Assembly: GCA_030068145.1 (NCBI GenBank) | Contig: JAPJBO010000181.1 | Span: 124,001 to 188,000, forward strand | Origin: Diplonema papillatum | Taxonomy: Eukaryota; Euglenozoa; Diplonemea; Diplonemida; Diplonemidae | Reading direction: 5' to 3' | Length of the DNA stretch: 64,000 nucleotides | Part shown: one piece after another, positions 47,200 to 56,763 of the stretch | Layout: every line of letters starts with the position of its first letter | How positions within the stretch are numbered: the stretch's first letter is position 1 | Made by a program: the position numbers and the translations under genes | Notes under the pieces: generated by a model | Databases searched by the model: none | The model's input: only the letters and a program-made list of their open reading frames with translations | What the model was told of the DNA's origin: nothing

Positions 47200-48477
47200 A
47201 TGCGAGTCACGCGGCTTCTGAAAGAAGTCGTACCGGCTGCCAGCGTGTACAGACGACCTCTTCCGGAGTGCTGTATCGGGTTTTCGAGCGACGATGGCAG
47301 GCAAATGTTTCGAGAGGCGCTGAAGGACGGCGGGTGCGAGGCGTATTTTGGCCTCGCCGAGCAATTCAACACGCAGGGGGAGCCGGCATACTGCGGGCTC
47401 GGGAGCTTCTGCATGGTGATGAACGCGTTGAATATAGAGGATCGGTCGAAGGTCCTCAAAACGAAGAACGTTAAGCACTTGACGGAGGAATCGCTGGACC
47501 TCCACATCCCGCTCGAGATTGTGAGGGAAAAGGGAGTCACCTTCGACGAGTTCAAGTGTCTCGCAGAGTTGAACGGCGCATTTGTGGTGGGGAAACGCGC
47601 GGAGGACGCTACGTACGATGAATTCCTCCAGGACATTCACCGCGTCACCAGCGTGCCGCACACGCCGGACGTTAAGCAGACGGCCCTCGTGGCCACGTAC
47701 TCGAGGCGGTATCTGGGGCAGACGGGCGACGGGCACTTTTCTCCGCTCGCGGCGTTCCACCGCCGGCGGTCGGCTTGCCTGATCCTGGACACGGCGCGCT
47801 TCAAGTACCCCCCCTACTGGGTCGACTCGAAGCTGCTCTTCGAGAGCATGCGGGAGAACGACAGCGAGACGGGGAAGTCCCGTGGTTGGTTCCTCCTCCA
47901 GCGGAACACGACTCCCAGCGTGTCGAGGATGGTGCGGACGAGGGCGGTCTCGTGGGAGGAAACCCGGTTGATGGTCTACCACGTAGTGCCCGAGGCGTTG
48001 GCGGCCGGGGATGAGCGGAGAGGAGAAACGACGTGCCTCGACGTGGCCGGGGACATCCTGCAGGCAATTGCGGCGCGCGGCGCGTTTGCGAGGAGCCTGC
48101 TGGAGACGCACGAGCGCGGGTCGATGTCGGCGGATGAGGCGACTGCGTTCGCGGAGCTTGCCCACGGCATAGAAGGGACGGAGGCGTTCCGCTGCGTCGG
48201 CGAGCTGGCGTTGGACGCTCGGGTGTGGCCGTCTCGGTACCTCGCCGCTCTGCTGGTGGCGGCGTGGCCGGTCCCGCCGGCGGACAAAGTGCGGCTGCCC
48301 GCCGCTGTTCGGGCGGCTCTGCCCGGGCTGCAGACGGTGCTTGTGCCCAGCCCCGCGTCGCCGGAGTACGCCTCGGCGGTCGCCGCTGCCAACGAGGTCA
48401 CGGGCATGCGCGAACGGCTCTCCGTCATGGCCGGGACGCTCTGCAGCTGCGACATGAACGCGCCTGCGGCCGCGTAG
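47200..48477 (+). CDS. Phytochelatin synthase
   Basis: This is a single-exon, 425-residue protein. The N-terminal papain-like domain is clear: VYRRPLPECCIGFSSDDGRQ, LAEQFNTQGEPAYCGLGSFC, YSRRYLGQTGDGHFSPLAAF, LILDTARFKYPPYWV. The catalytic triad is Cys65, His179 and Asp197, with the His-Asp spacing of plant enzymes. The enzyme transfers gamma-Glu-Cys between glutathione molecules to make phytochelatins that bind Cd and other metals, usually in the cytosol. The C-terminal half (about 270-425) is Ala- and Arg-rich with few Cys pairs, so metal sensing by this part is doubtful. The start is the first ATG; an A/G-rich leader precedes it. A partial copy of the 3' end lies downstream at 48694. Confidence 0.94.
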   Translation: MRVTRLLKEVVPAASVYRRPLPECCIGFSSDDGRQMFREALKDGGCEAYFGLAEQFNTQGEPAYCGLGSFCMVMNALNIEDRSKVLKTKNVKHLTEESLDLHIPLEIVREKGVTFDEFKCLAELNGAFVVGKRAEDATYDEFLQDIHRVTSVPHTPDVKQTALVATYSRRYLGQTGDGHFSPLAAFHRRRSACLILDTARFKYPPYWVDSKLLFESMRENDSETGKSRGWFLLQRNTTPSVSRMVRTRAVSWEETRLMVYHVVPEALAAGDERRGETTCLDVAGDILQAIAARGAFARSLLETHERGSMSADEATAFAELAHGIEGTEAFRCVGELALDARVWPSRYLAALLVAAWPVPPADKVRLPAAVRAALPGLQTVLVPSPASPEYASAVAAANEVTGMRERLSVMAGTLCSCDMNAPAAA

Positions 48478-48499
48478 GATGCGTCGCCCGGGCTCGGCT

Positions 48500-49440
48500 C
48501 GCCTTGGCTTTGGACTCGGTTGATTTGCTCTGCGTTTTCCTCTGCGAAGGCTTCGCCACCGCGTTCTCCACACTATGATAAAACAGTCCCGGCTCAGGGG
48601 GTCGAAGTGTCGGCATTCTTGCTTTGCTTCAGAAGCTCTGCGTTTTCCTCTGCGACGGCTTCGCTACCGCGTTCTCGGTGAGGCACCCCACTTCAACTTC
48701 CGCCGTTCGGACCGCTCTGCCCGGGCTGCAGACGGTGTGTGTGCCTAGTCCCGCGTCGCCGGAGTACGCCTCGGCGGTCGCCGCTGCCAACGAGGTCACG
48801 GGCATGCGCGAACGGCTCTCCGTCATTGCCGGGACGCTCTGCAGCTGCAACATCTACGCGCCTGCGGCCGCGTAGGATGCGTCGCCCGGGCTCGGCTCGC
48901 CTGCTTTTCCCTCTGCGACGGCTTCGCCACCGCTTTCTCGGTGAGGCACTCCATGATAAAACAGTCCCGACTCAGGGGGTCGAAGTGCCGGCATTCTTGC
49001 TTTGCTTCAAAAGCTCTGCGGTTTTCTCTGCGACGGCGTCGCCACCGCTTTCTTGGTGAGGTATATTGTCGCACTCCGCTTCGATATCACATGATGATAT
49101 CACAGTCCTGCCTCAGGGAGTCGAAGTGTCGGCATTCTTCTTCGGCTCTCTCTGCGACGGCGTCGCCGCCGCTTTCTCGGTGAGGTATAAGGTCGCACTC
49201 CGCTTCGATATCACATGATGATATCACAGTCCTGCCTCAGGGAGTCGAAGTGTCGGCATTCTTCTTCGGTTCTCTCTGCGACGGCGTCGCCGCCGCTTTC
49301 TCGGTGAGGTATAAGGTCGCACTCCGCTTCGATATCACATGATGATATCACAGTCCTACTCAGTCGAAGTGTCGGCATTCTTGCTTTGCTTCAGAAGCTC
49401 TCCGGTCGCTCTCAGGTGACTCAGGGAGTCGAAGTGAGCA
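48500..49440 (+). repeat. Satellite of about 120-bp units behind phytochelatin synthase
   Basis: Units contain CTCTGCGACGGCTTCGCCAC, CGCTTTCTCGGTGAGG, a GATATCACATGATGATATCA near-palindrome and GTCGAAGTGTCGGCATTCTT. At least six units are seen, the later three nearly identical at about 122-bp spacing. The PCS 3' fragment is embedded between early units. Confidence 0.85.
48694..48903 (+). pseudogene. Duplicate of the 3' end of the phytochelatin synthase gene
   Basis: About 200 bp repeat 48300-48500, including the stop codon and the following GGATGCGTCGCCCGGGCTCG. The amino-acid frame is open and similar (GLQTVCVPSPASPEYAS). No catalytic part is present. The surrounding satellite units show it arose with the array. 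Confidence 0.88.
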
Positions 49441-50144
49441 TTTCTGGCGCCGCGTTCCTTGCCCTACCAGGGCAATACTCAATGGCCCCTTGGCAACCGG
49501 AGCGCCTCCGTTCGCAAGCTTTGCATTTCGGCGCTTGAAAAGCGGCTGCTTCATACAATGCAACTGCATCGCCTCGCGCCCCGTGGCGGGGGCGGGCTGG
49601 TTTGGTAGCTGTTTAAAAACGCTGCCGGCTGGATGGGGCGCACACTTTATATCCTTGGAAACCCGCCTTTTTTTTTACGATACTCAATCAACCGCAACCT
49701 GGCGCGTCGTCTGGCGCTTTCATCCGACCTGATTGCTCCTCCCATCCGACGAGGATATAGGCTCAACACAGCGTGCTTCGTTTTATCACTCTTTTGCGTT
49801 TATGAACGAGAGCCTAGAAGGTGAGGGGATCCATCCACGATGATCTGGTACTGCAGGTAAGCGAAGTCATTTCGGCTTCCTCAGCTCTCCCCCTCGAACT
49901 GGATCAAGGCAAGTATTGGGGACCGCCGCCGAGACGGAATGGGCGGAACGACACGGCAAGGCGTGAAGTATGCGGCTCGGTGTTGACACATCGCGGACCG
50001 CCTTTTGGCTTGCCGACGAAAAAAATGTTTGACGGGACCAGGTACCACTCTAGTAGTACGGATTGTGAAGCACGCTGCCAACCGCAACCATTCTTGCATC
50101 CAACACTGTATTGCCAGGAACCGTACACCGGAGAAAGTAGAAAG

Positions 50145-50290
50145 GGAGACTAGAGTTTTTGTTGACCGCACTGCGCTGAGCCAAATCCTGGACGTGGCTT
50201 CAGGTGGAAAATTGGCAAATGATCACGACCAGAAGTTCCTCCTTGGGCGGTTCACTCTCCTCACACGTTGCACGTGGCTTCAAAAAATAT
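50145..50290 (-). repeat. Dispersed repeat R7, reversed copy
   Basis: It reads as a diverged reverse complement of R7: TCCTTGGGCGGTTC corresponds to GAACCGCCCAAGTAGGA, and TTTGGCTCAGCG...CAGTGCGGTCAA matches the far end. Confidence 0.7.
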
Positions 50291-50325
50291 TCCCACCCCA
50301 AAAATACCATGGTAAAGAAAGTAGA

Positions 50326-50527
50326 AGGAGAAATGCTCGAGGGACTGCCTTGTGCTTATTTCGAAGGAGGCTAGAGGGGGAGAAAGCAACACAACTACAA
50401 TTTAAGTGGGTCTTTTTTGTTGCACGCTTACACCCGCCACTAAACCCAGATTTACCTGTGTTTCGTGTGGGCTACAGCACATTTACCTCCTGATCTATCG
50501 CAACTGGCAGTCTCCTCAAGCATGTCC
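50326..50527 (-). mobile_element. R2, MITE-like repeat, reversed copy
   Basis: The ends AAATGCTCGAGGGACTGCC and GGCAGTCTCCTCAAGCATGT are inverted relative to each other. The interior matches R2 (ACCTGTGTTTCGTGTGGGCT). Confidence 0.75.
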
Positions 50528-50785
50528 TACATATACAAAAAAAAGAAGTTGTCGACAACGAAAGAAAGAAAAGACTCTGCATTCCGCGAAGAAGACTTGA
50601 TGCTAGCATCAAACACATGAGAGGCAAGTAGCGCCTGAACAACACGAAACTAAGATTTACCCCCAGGTACACCCCCTCCCCTCGCACCAACCCTCACCCG
50701 TTCTTTTGCACCTCCGATGCCCCGATGTGAATAAAATCTGAACCGTTCGGAAAAAGAAAAAGAAAAAACGCAACAAGAACAAATC

Positions 50786-50817
<32 letters not shown>

Positions 50818-50997
50818 ACATCCACGCACTCAAAAAGAACACACGAGAACATAAATCGTGAACACCGTCGCATCAGCCACACTTCTTCCGGCGAACGAAC
50901 GGGAGCGCGCGGCGTGGGTCGAAAAACGAACCGGTCGAACCGCACCGGTTTGCACATCATCCCGCGGGATCGTCGGAGATACGAAGCGAAGGAGAAA

Positions 50998-52065
50998 ATG
51001 CTGCGGAGCCGCAGCGCCGGCGGCGTCGGGACGCCGGACCTGGCGACGCTGAAGGCGTGGACGGTGAAGGCGTCGGAGGAGAAGCTGTTCGCGGTGAGCG
51101 AGAACCGGTCGATGCGGGCGCGGGTGCTGGCCGGGCGGCGCGGCGTGAGCTACGACCGGAGCCTGTCGTGCGACCGGGGCGTCGAGCTGCGGAACGCGCG
51201 GGAGCAGGTGTCGAAGGTGCGGGACGACGCGCTTACGGCGCAGGCGCGCGAGGAGAAGCGTGCGAAGGAGACGATGCACTTTTCGCGCCGCCGCCGCCTC
51301 GCCTCGCGAGACCGCGAGGCGGCCCTCGAGCGCGCCCGCCGCCGGCAGGCGCGTGAAACATTCGACGCGGCCGCGCGGTCCGAATTCCTCTCGGAGCACC
51401 AGCTGCACGTCAAGCGGCTCAACGACGTGCTCGTCCGCAAGTCGAACGAGGAGTCCCGCAAGATCGCCTTCGCAACCCGCTCCCGCCGCCAGCAGGCCGC
51501 CAACCTGCACCTGGCCGAGGAAAAAAGACTGGAAGCCGAGTTCGCCCGCGTCCAGCTGAGCCGCCAGCGGTCCCTCGACGAGACGAAGGCTGCCCTGCGG
51601 AGGGAGAACGACCGGTTGCTCTTGGAAGACCGCCTGCGGAAGAGCGAGACGCGCGAATCGCACGCCCGCCGGGACAGCCAGTTCCGCTCGCGGCTGTGGA
51701 AGGAGAGCCTGGAGGCCGACAAGCGGCACTCGATCATGTCCGAGCACCTGACCCGGAGCTGCAACGCGAGGTCTCGTTCGGTGCCGTCTCCTATCCGGTT
51801 CGCGCCGTGCACACCTTCCGTCAAGCATATCACGCCCTCCGCGTATGAGAGCCTGCTTGGCCGCTCCACGTCGTCGCGCATCCACCAAATGGAGTCCTTC
51901 GCTTCACCCCCGCGGCTCGAGCTCCTCTCCATCCAACTCGCCGCTTCCACAAACCCCGCGCTTGCCCGGTCCCTGACACGCTCCGTCACACCTTCAATGG
52001 CGGCCACCTGGCTTTCACCGAGCCGATCGCCGTCCCGCATCCCTTTCCGACCGATGGGGGTGTAG
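50998..52065 (+). CDS. Arg/Glu-rich coiled-coil protein, unidentified
   Basis: The protein has 355 residues from the first ATG of a strongly GC3-biased frame; the frame is open 28 codons further upstream without an ATG. Residues about 55-265 are almost entirely charged helix (VRDDALTAQAREEKRAKETM, EEKRLEAEFARVQLSRQRSL), typical of a long coiled coil. The last 90 residues are Ser/Thr/Pro-rich with repeated SP and TP (TPSVKHITPSAYESL, SRSPSRIP). I do not recognise a family; cytoskeletal or flagellar scaffolds have this look, but that is a guess. It ends in TAG. Confidence 0.62.
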   Translation: MLRSRSAGGVGTPDLATLKAWTVKASEEKLFAVSENRSMRARVLAGRRGVSYDRSLSCDRGVELRNAREQVSKVRDDALTAQAREEKRAKETMHFSRRRRLASRDREAALERARRRQARETFDAAARSEFLSEHQLHVKRLNDVLVRKSNEESRKIAFATRSRRQQAANLHLAEEKRLEAEFARVQLSRQRSLDETKAALRRENDRLLLEDRLRKSETRESHARRDSQFRSRLWKESLEADKRHSIMSEHLTRSCNARSRSVPSPIRFAPCTPSVKHITPSAYESLLGRSTSSRIHQMESFASPPRLELLSIQLAASTNPALARSLTRSVTPSMAATWLSPSRSPSRIPFRPMGV

Positions 52066-53361
52066 ACCCCTTCTAACTTTCGGCGTCCCCGCTCGCATGC
52101 ACGCAGTCTAAAACCTGGGCTTTAAAGCTAACAATTTTGCGGGTTGCCCTACAATTGTATTGCGAATGCTAAAAAGACGTGGCCAGCGTGTTTTGGGGGT
52201 TACGTCAGAGTTCTTGGCCTTGAACAACGAAACATCGTGAACACGAGTGGAGGAAGCGATCAACCGGCACGTACGAAGAAATACGTGTCGCGTGTACACA
52301 CGGGACGTCGGTAGTGAAACCCCTTAATCACTTTCTGGCCTCTGAAGGTCTCGATGCTCACGAAAGGGGAATGCCATCCCTTTCCGCGCTCCTGGCAAGC
52401 AGCCCAGCTGCTGGTGTGCGCCCCCGGCTTGTGTGCAGCAACGAGTAAGCCTCTGGTTTCGAGACCCCACAGGGTTAACGGTTCAGCCCGGATCGCCGCG
52501 AGTCGCCGGATTCCCGCACTAATCGTGAATACCTACTTGTACAATTTCAGTCCCTTCTCGCAGTTGCCCATTCCTTTTCTTTCTCCGCCCCAATTGGTTG
52601 TACGCTTCCTTAGCCCCCTCTGCCCCGAGGGCCCCCTATCATTCTATTTTATGCAACGCGCCTTTGTTTTTTCTTGTGCTTCTTCGGTTTTGCTGAACCT
52701 CTGTTGTAGTTTGTCGATGTGTGGTTTCTTTCCCCCCCCCTTGTCCGTTCGACCGTTGGCTTCGTTTTTGTGGCTGGTGGGCATAATGAACGCAAGCTAG
52801 GTACGGTACGAGGGATGCAGGTACGGCGACGGGTTCATGCTCAGCACGTGGTTGGCAGGTGGGACATTGGGAGCAGGTGGCTCCCCTCGGCTTGGTGGGC
52901 CGTGCTACATCGACTACCCCGCCCGTAGGATTTACATCTTCTCCGAAGTGAGGAGACCGGAAACTCCCCGGAGAGATGGTCCCTGCACTCTAACTCGTCT
53001 CTCTCTCTCTCTCTCTCTTCTCGAGTGGCTGTTTTCTTGAGAGGTTGCCTACCCAACGTGCACAGCTGCACGTTGACGATCGATACGTCAGCGCAAAAGG
53101 GATCCCATCGTAACCCCTCCTGAAACGTAACTCTGCAGACACTCAGGTTCCGCGCTGGTGGTCCGCCTCGGATGTGTGTCCGCGGCTTAAAGGACCGAAA
53201 CACAGCGCAGACGCGGTGTTGAGCACGTATCCATCCCAAGCACGTTCTTGCAATCTCCAAAACCTAACTAGCAGGCAGAAAAAGGAAGACCCAGGGGTGC
53301 TCTACAGGAGGGGGCGGTGTAGTTGGCTGCCGCAAGCCGCTGTCCGCCAGCAGCACTCGCC
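52066..53361. other. Gene-free stretch before SAP18
   Basis: It holds an R5 copy (52125-52285), a segment shared with 8076-8140 (52945-53020) and an R10 copy (53140-53250: AGGTTCCGCGCTGGTGGTCC, GCACGTTCTTGCAA), also at 5470-5590 and 20590-20700. I see no gene. Confidence 0.65.
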
Positions 53362-55055
53362 ATGCTTGACAGCCGCAAGAGGCCCCGCGAGGACGATGAC
53401 TTCCGAGGCCGGCGTGATTTCGGCGGGAAAGGAAAAGGCAAGTTCGCTCCTCGATTGTATGTTCTACACCCTACCCACACCCCTTCGTCCGAAGAAAGCG
53501 TGCGTGCCAGCTCCGTCGAGAACGTGAAGTCGAAGATCCGCAGCGATTGATCTTCGCAGGAAAGCAACTCGAGGACGGTCGCACCCCTTCGGACCACAAA
53601 AACCCTGATTGCGATTCTCCCGATACGAGCTTAGCGGCAATGTTTCCGTGGCAATCCGGTGGCTGGTCACCTCGTTGGACACATTCCGACAAACGCGTGG
53701 CTTTTCAGTCGTGGACGGTTCTTTTTTCGGCACGCACAAATCCACATCGCGCCTTTTCTTAAGCACCTGCTTGTAGGCAATACTTGAGGAGACTGCCAGG
53801 TGCGAAGTCTCAAAGGTTGGTGAGGTACTCATCAGCATGCCGATGACTCCCTACGATCACAACAATATTCCAATCTCAAAGGAGGTAATTGTGCTGCACC
53901 CCACACGAAGCACAGGCGTATCTGGGTCTAGCGGCGGGCGTAAGCGTTCAACAAAAAATACCCACTTTGTCGTTGCTTTGTCCCCCCCCCCCCCCCTCTA
54001 GCCTCCGTCGAAACGAGCACAAGGCAGTCCCTCAAGTATTGTTGATCCTTCCGACGGCGTCGACACACACAATCCCACACAGCTCGAAGGGCGGCGGCAA
54101 GGGGTCGAAGAAGCTGACCGTGGTGTCGCCGGTCGACAGGCAAACGACGTGCCCGACGCTGCTTCGCGTGTGGGTCCGGGAAGACGGGTTCACCGACGTG
54201 GCGACGTTGGACGTGGGGAAGGTCCCGGAGGGGGAGGAGATCCGGACGTACTACTGGGAGGACACCACGCTGCACGAGCTGACGCAGATCCTGCACGAGA
54301 AGGTGCCTGCGGTGGGCGACCCGAAGGTGGTGATGACCATTGCCGCCGCGTCACCGACGGGGTCCGGGAGGTACCGGGTGAAGGACATAGCGGTGACCAA
54401 GGCGCGCGGGCTGACGCGGGAAAACGACAACCTGCCGCTGGCCCGGACGGCCCTCCGCGACGGCGACCTGCTGCTGGTCATGCTGCAGCAGGAGCGGGAC
54501 TACTACGACTCGAGGCTCCAGCGCGCGATCCACGGCGAGCGACAGAAGGCGGCGGACACCGCGATGCGGACCGACGAAAAGCAGCCCCCCCCCCCTCCGC
54601 AAGCCGCTCCGTCGGAGACCCCAGAGGCTGCGGAACCCTCCGATCACCCGAACCGAGAAGAAAAGGAAGACCCCGAGCGGAAAGGCACCGTGAAAGAGGA
54701 ACCGGGCGCGGACAAAGAAATGGACGGGGGTAGCGACAGCAACGAAGACAAGGAAGCGGGCGGCAGCAACCCCGTAGCGAGCGAAGGGGAACCGAAGGAA
54801 CCCGACGAGACGGTCGTTGTGAAGAAGGAGGCGGGAACAGAGGAGGCCGGCGTCGTTGTCAAGAGCGAGCAAGGAGCCGAGCAAGGCACAGACCGAGCAA
54901 AAAGCGAGGAGAAGCGAATGGAAGAGGACAAGGTCGAAGAGGAGGCAGACAAAGGCGCAGAAGACGAAGCCGTGGTGGTTAAAAAAGAGCCCGCGGCAGG
55001 AAACGACTCTGCCAGCAGCAGCGGCAGCAGCAAAGGCGGGGAGGAGGCCGAATAG
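53362..55055 (+). CDS. SAP18-like Sin3/ASAP complex subunit with acidic tail
   Basis: Exons 53362-53441 and 54083-55055 (phase 2) encode 350 residues. After a basic Gly-rich start the SAP18 fold is clear (about 40-165): PVDRQTTCPTLLRVWVREDG, YYWEDTTLHELTQILHEKVP, GSGRYRVKDIAVTKARG, ALRDGDLLLVMLQ. SAP18 links Sin3/HDAC repressor and, in the ASAP/PSAP complexes, RNA-processing factors. The 180-residue Glu/Lys tail is not part of animal SAP18 and carries four psi-K-x-E motifs (VKEE, VKKE, VKSE, VKKE at about 228, 270, 283 and 323), the SUMO-attachment consensus. The intron (GTTCGC...CACACAG) holds a complete R2 element. Confidence 0.9.
53778..54041 (+). mobile_element. R2, MITE-like element inside the SAP18 intron
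   Basis: The ends CAATACTTGAGGAGACTGCC and, reversed, CAATACTTGAGGGACTGCC differ by one or two positions, giving about 20-bp inverted repeats. It occupies 264 bp and ends about 41 bp before the acceptor. This is the copy with the best-preserved ends. Confidence 0.78.
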
Positions 55056-56763
55056 CGTCCCGATCCCTCTTTCGCTCATTTCCTTCATTTTCCGGAGAAG
55101 ACCCTGTTGAAGGGGGTTCCGGTTTTGGGCAACCGGGCTCGAAGAAGAAAGAAGAAGAAGAAAAAGGCCGCCCCTGGTCCAGAAACGTGACGGTCAACCT
55201 CAGCTTGCAAAGCTTGAGTTGGAGGCAGCACAGTGCCACAACCCCGTCCGCTCTGCTTTGTGACTGACCGTCTCGACGAGCTTGTGTTCAGCGCGAGGGC
55301 CAAGGTGCGCCACGCCTTGATGCTTTAGTTTGGGAAATCGGTAGCCACTTGACCCGTCGGCCCGTGGCTCTGCAGTACCGCCGAGCACATGAAGCTTGGC
55401 TTCCGTAGCAGGCTTTCCCTCCTGGTGGATCTGACGGCAAGAAACCCGGGGTAAACCCCGGGAGTAGATCTGGGAAAACAAGACACTCCTGGACGAGTTG
55501 CGACGAAGAAAAACAGGTCTGACCGGCCGACAGTGATCACTGCAATCGCTTTTACCCGCCCTTCGATACCCGGCCTCAACAACCAAACGGAGGCTCAGAA
55601 ATACCGGCTTGTTGAGACGAAGCCGCCCTCTTCTCCGGAATGCAGCGGCTACGGCTGCAGTGGAGAAGGCGCCTGTGCACACGCTGCACAGCTTTCCGCC
55701 GAGTCGATGCTCCCAGCGATCGGTGCAGCGGAAGGCGGAGAAGGGCAACGGAAGAGGTACGGACGCGCTTTAGTTGCGAACCAAACGAAACGGGAGACAG
55801 CAACGCCCGGCGCTGGGAGGGGGAAAGGAAAAAGGAAGTCGGCGAGGGAGCTGTATGTAGAGCGAGGCGGTACGACGTTGATGCCAACGGACAGCAACGA
55901 GTCCATGCCGGACAAGGCGAATCGACAAGGACAAAACGAGCGTGCAAAGGCACGTGTGTCTGGCGAGAGGGAAAACCCGTCAACCGCTTTTTCTCCTCTT
56001 TTCCCACCCTCTTTCTGGTGGCTGTTCGCCGTGAGTTCAGAAATAGGATCCTCCCGGTCAGCGAAGAAGACAGGCTCCCTTCCTTTCTCTAACTATCAAG
56101 AGCTGCGACTGCAACTGTTCTCGTTCGAAATCGGTTCCCTCCAACGACGGCAATTTGTCAGCCTTGCCCTCCCCCGGTGGCCGGTTCCTTCTGACAGGCT
56201 TCGTTTGGCTGCTGTTTTTGTCTTGCTCTCTTTGGTTCAAGTAAGAAGCACGTCACTAGCGGAGAGTTGGTAGCATGCAAGACAGCTGTGTAGAGCGGAA
56301 GGAGGGGCAATTCATTCGTCAAACGAAAAGCGAAAAACTCTGCACGTCGGCTTGTGGCCAAGCGAGTACACATCTCGTACTGACCATGTGGGCGCTCATA
56401 CCATGAATTCCGACCATGCGAGCATTCATCAAGTACTGCTCAAGTGAGCCTTAATCAGGTTCTGCTCAAGGTGGTGGCCATGCTGTGAGGACCTGTGTGC
56501 GTTCAAGACGGACAGGCAAAGAAGCCATGAAAACCTCTGGCTGACAACAGGACCAGCAGAACAGGTTCCAGTTCAAATGCATCGCTATCGCTACCAACAC
56601 TGTGCTAGTCACGGCCCACTTCCCGCGCAGAAGAACCCTGGTCACGTGCTCCACCCGCGGGACCATACCGAACATAGTGAGCGTCGCGCTCGCCGTTTCG
56701 AAGCTCCCCCCCCTCCAGGTCAATTTTTTGCAAAAAAAGAAGAAAAGTCTTGACACCGAAAAC
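55056..56763. other. Gene-free stretch before the first RND gene
   Basis: It holds R1 copy 4 (55140-55425) and an R8a-like fragment (55555-55610). Open frames at 55533-56273 lack third-position bias and family features. Near 56400 are short repeats (AACCATGTGGGCG-like, ACTGCTCAAG). Confidence 0.55.
55140..55425 (+). repeat. Dispersed repeat R1, copy 4
   Basis: It follows a GAAGAAGAAAAAGGC tract and ends at GTAGCAGGCTTTCCCT, in the same orientation as the other copies. It begins about 85 bp behind the SAP18 stop codon. Confidence 0.8.

Larger units (their letters stand above)
48478..50997. other. Satellite, repeats and unique DNA between two genes
   Basis: It holds a partial PCS duplicate (48694-48903), a satellite (48500-49440), a diverged reversed R7 (50145-50290), reversed R2 (50326-50527), R13 (50560-50632) and a short (CA) run (50786-50812). 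49440-50140 shows no recognised feature. Confidence 0.7.
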
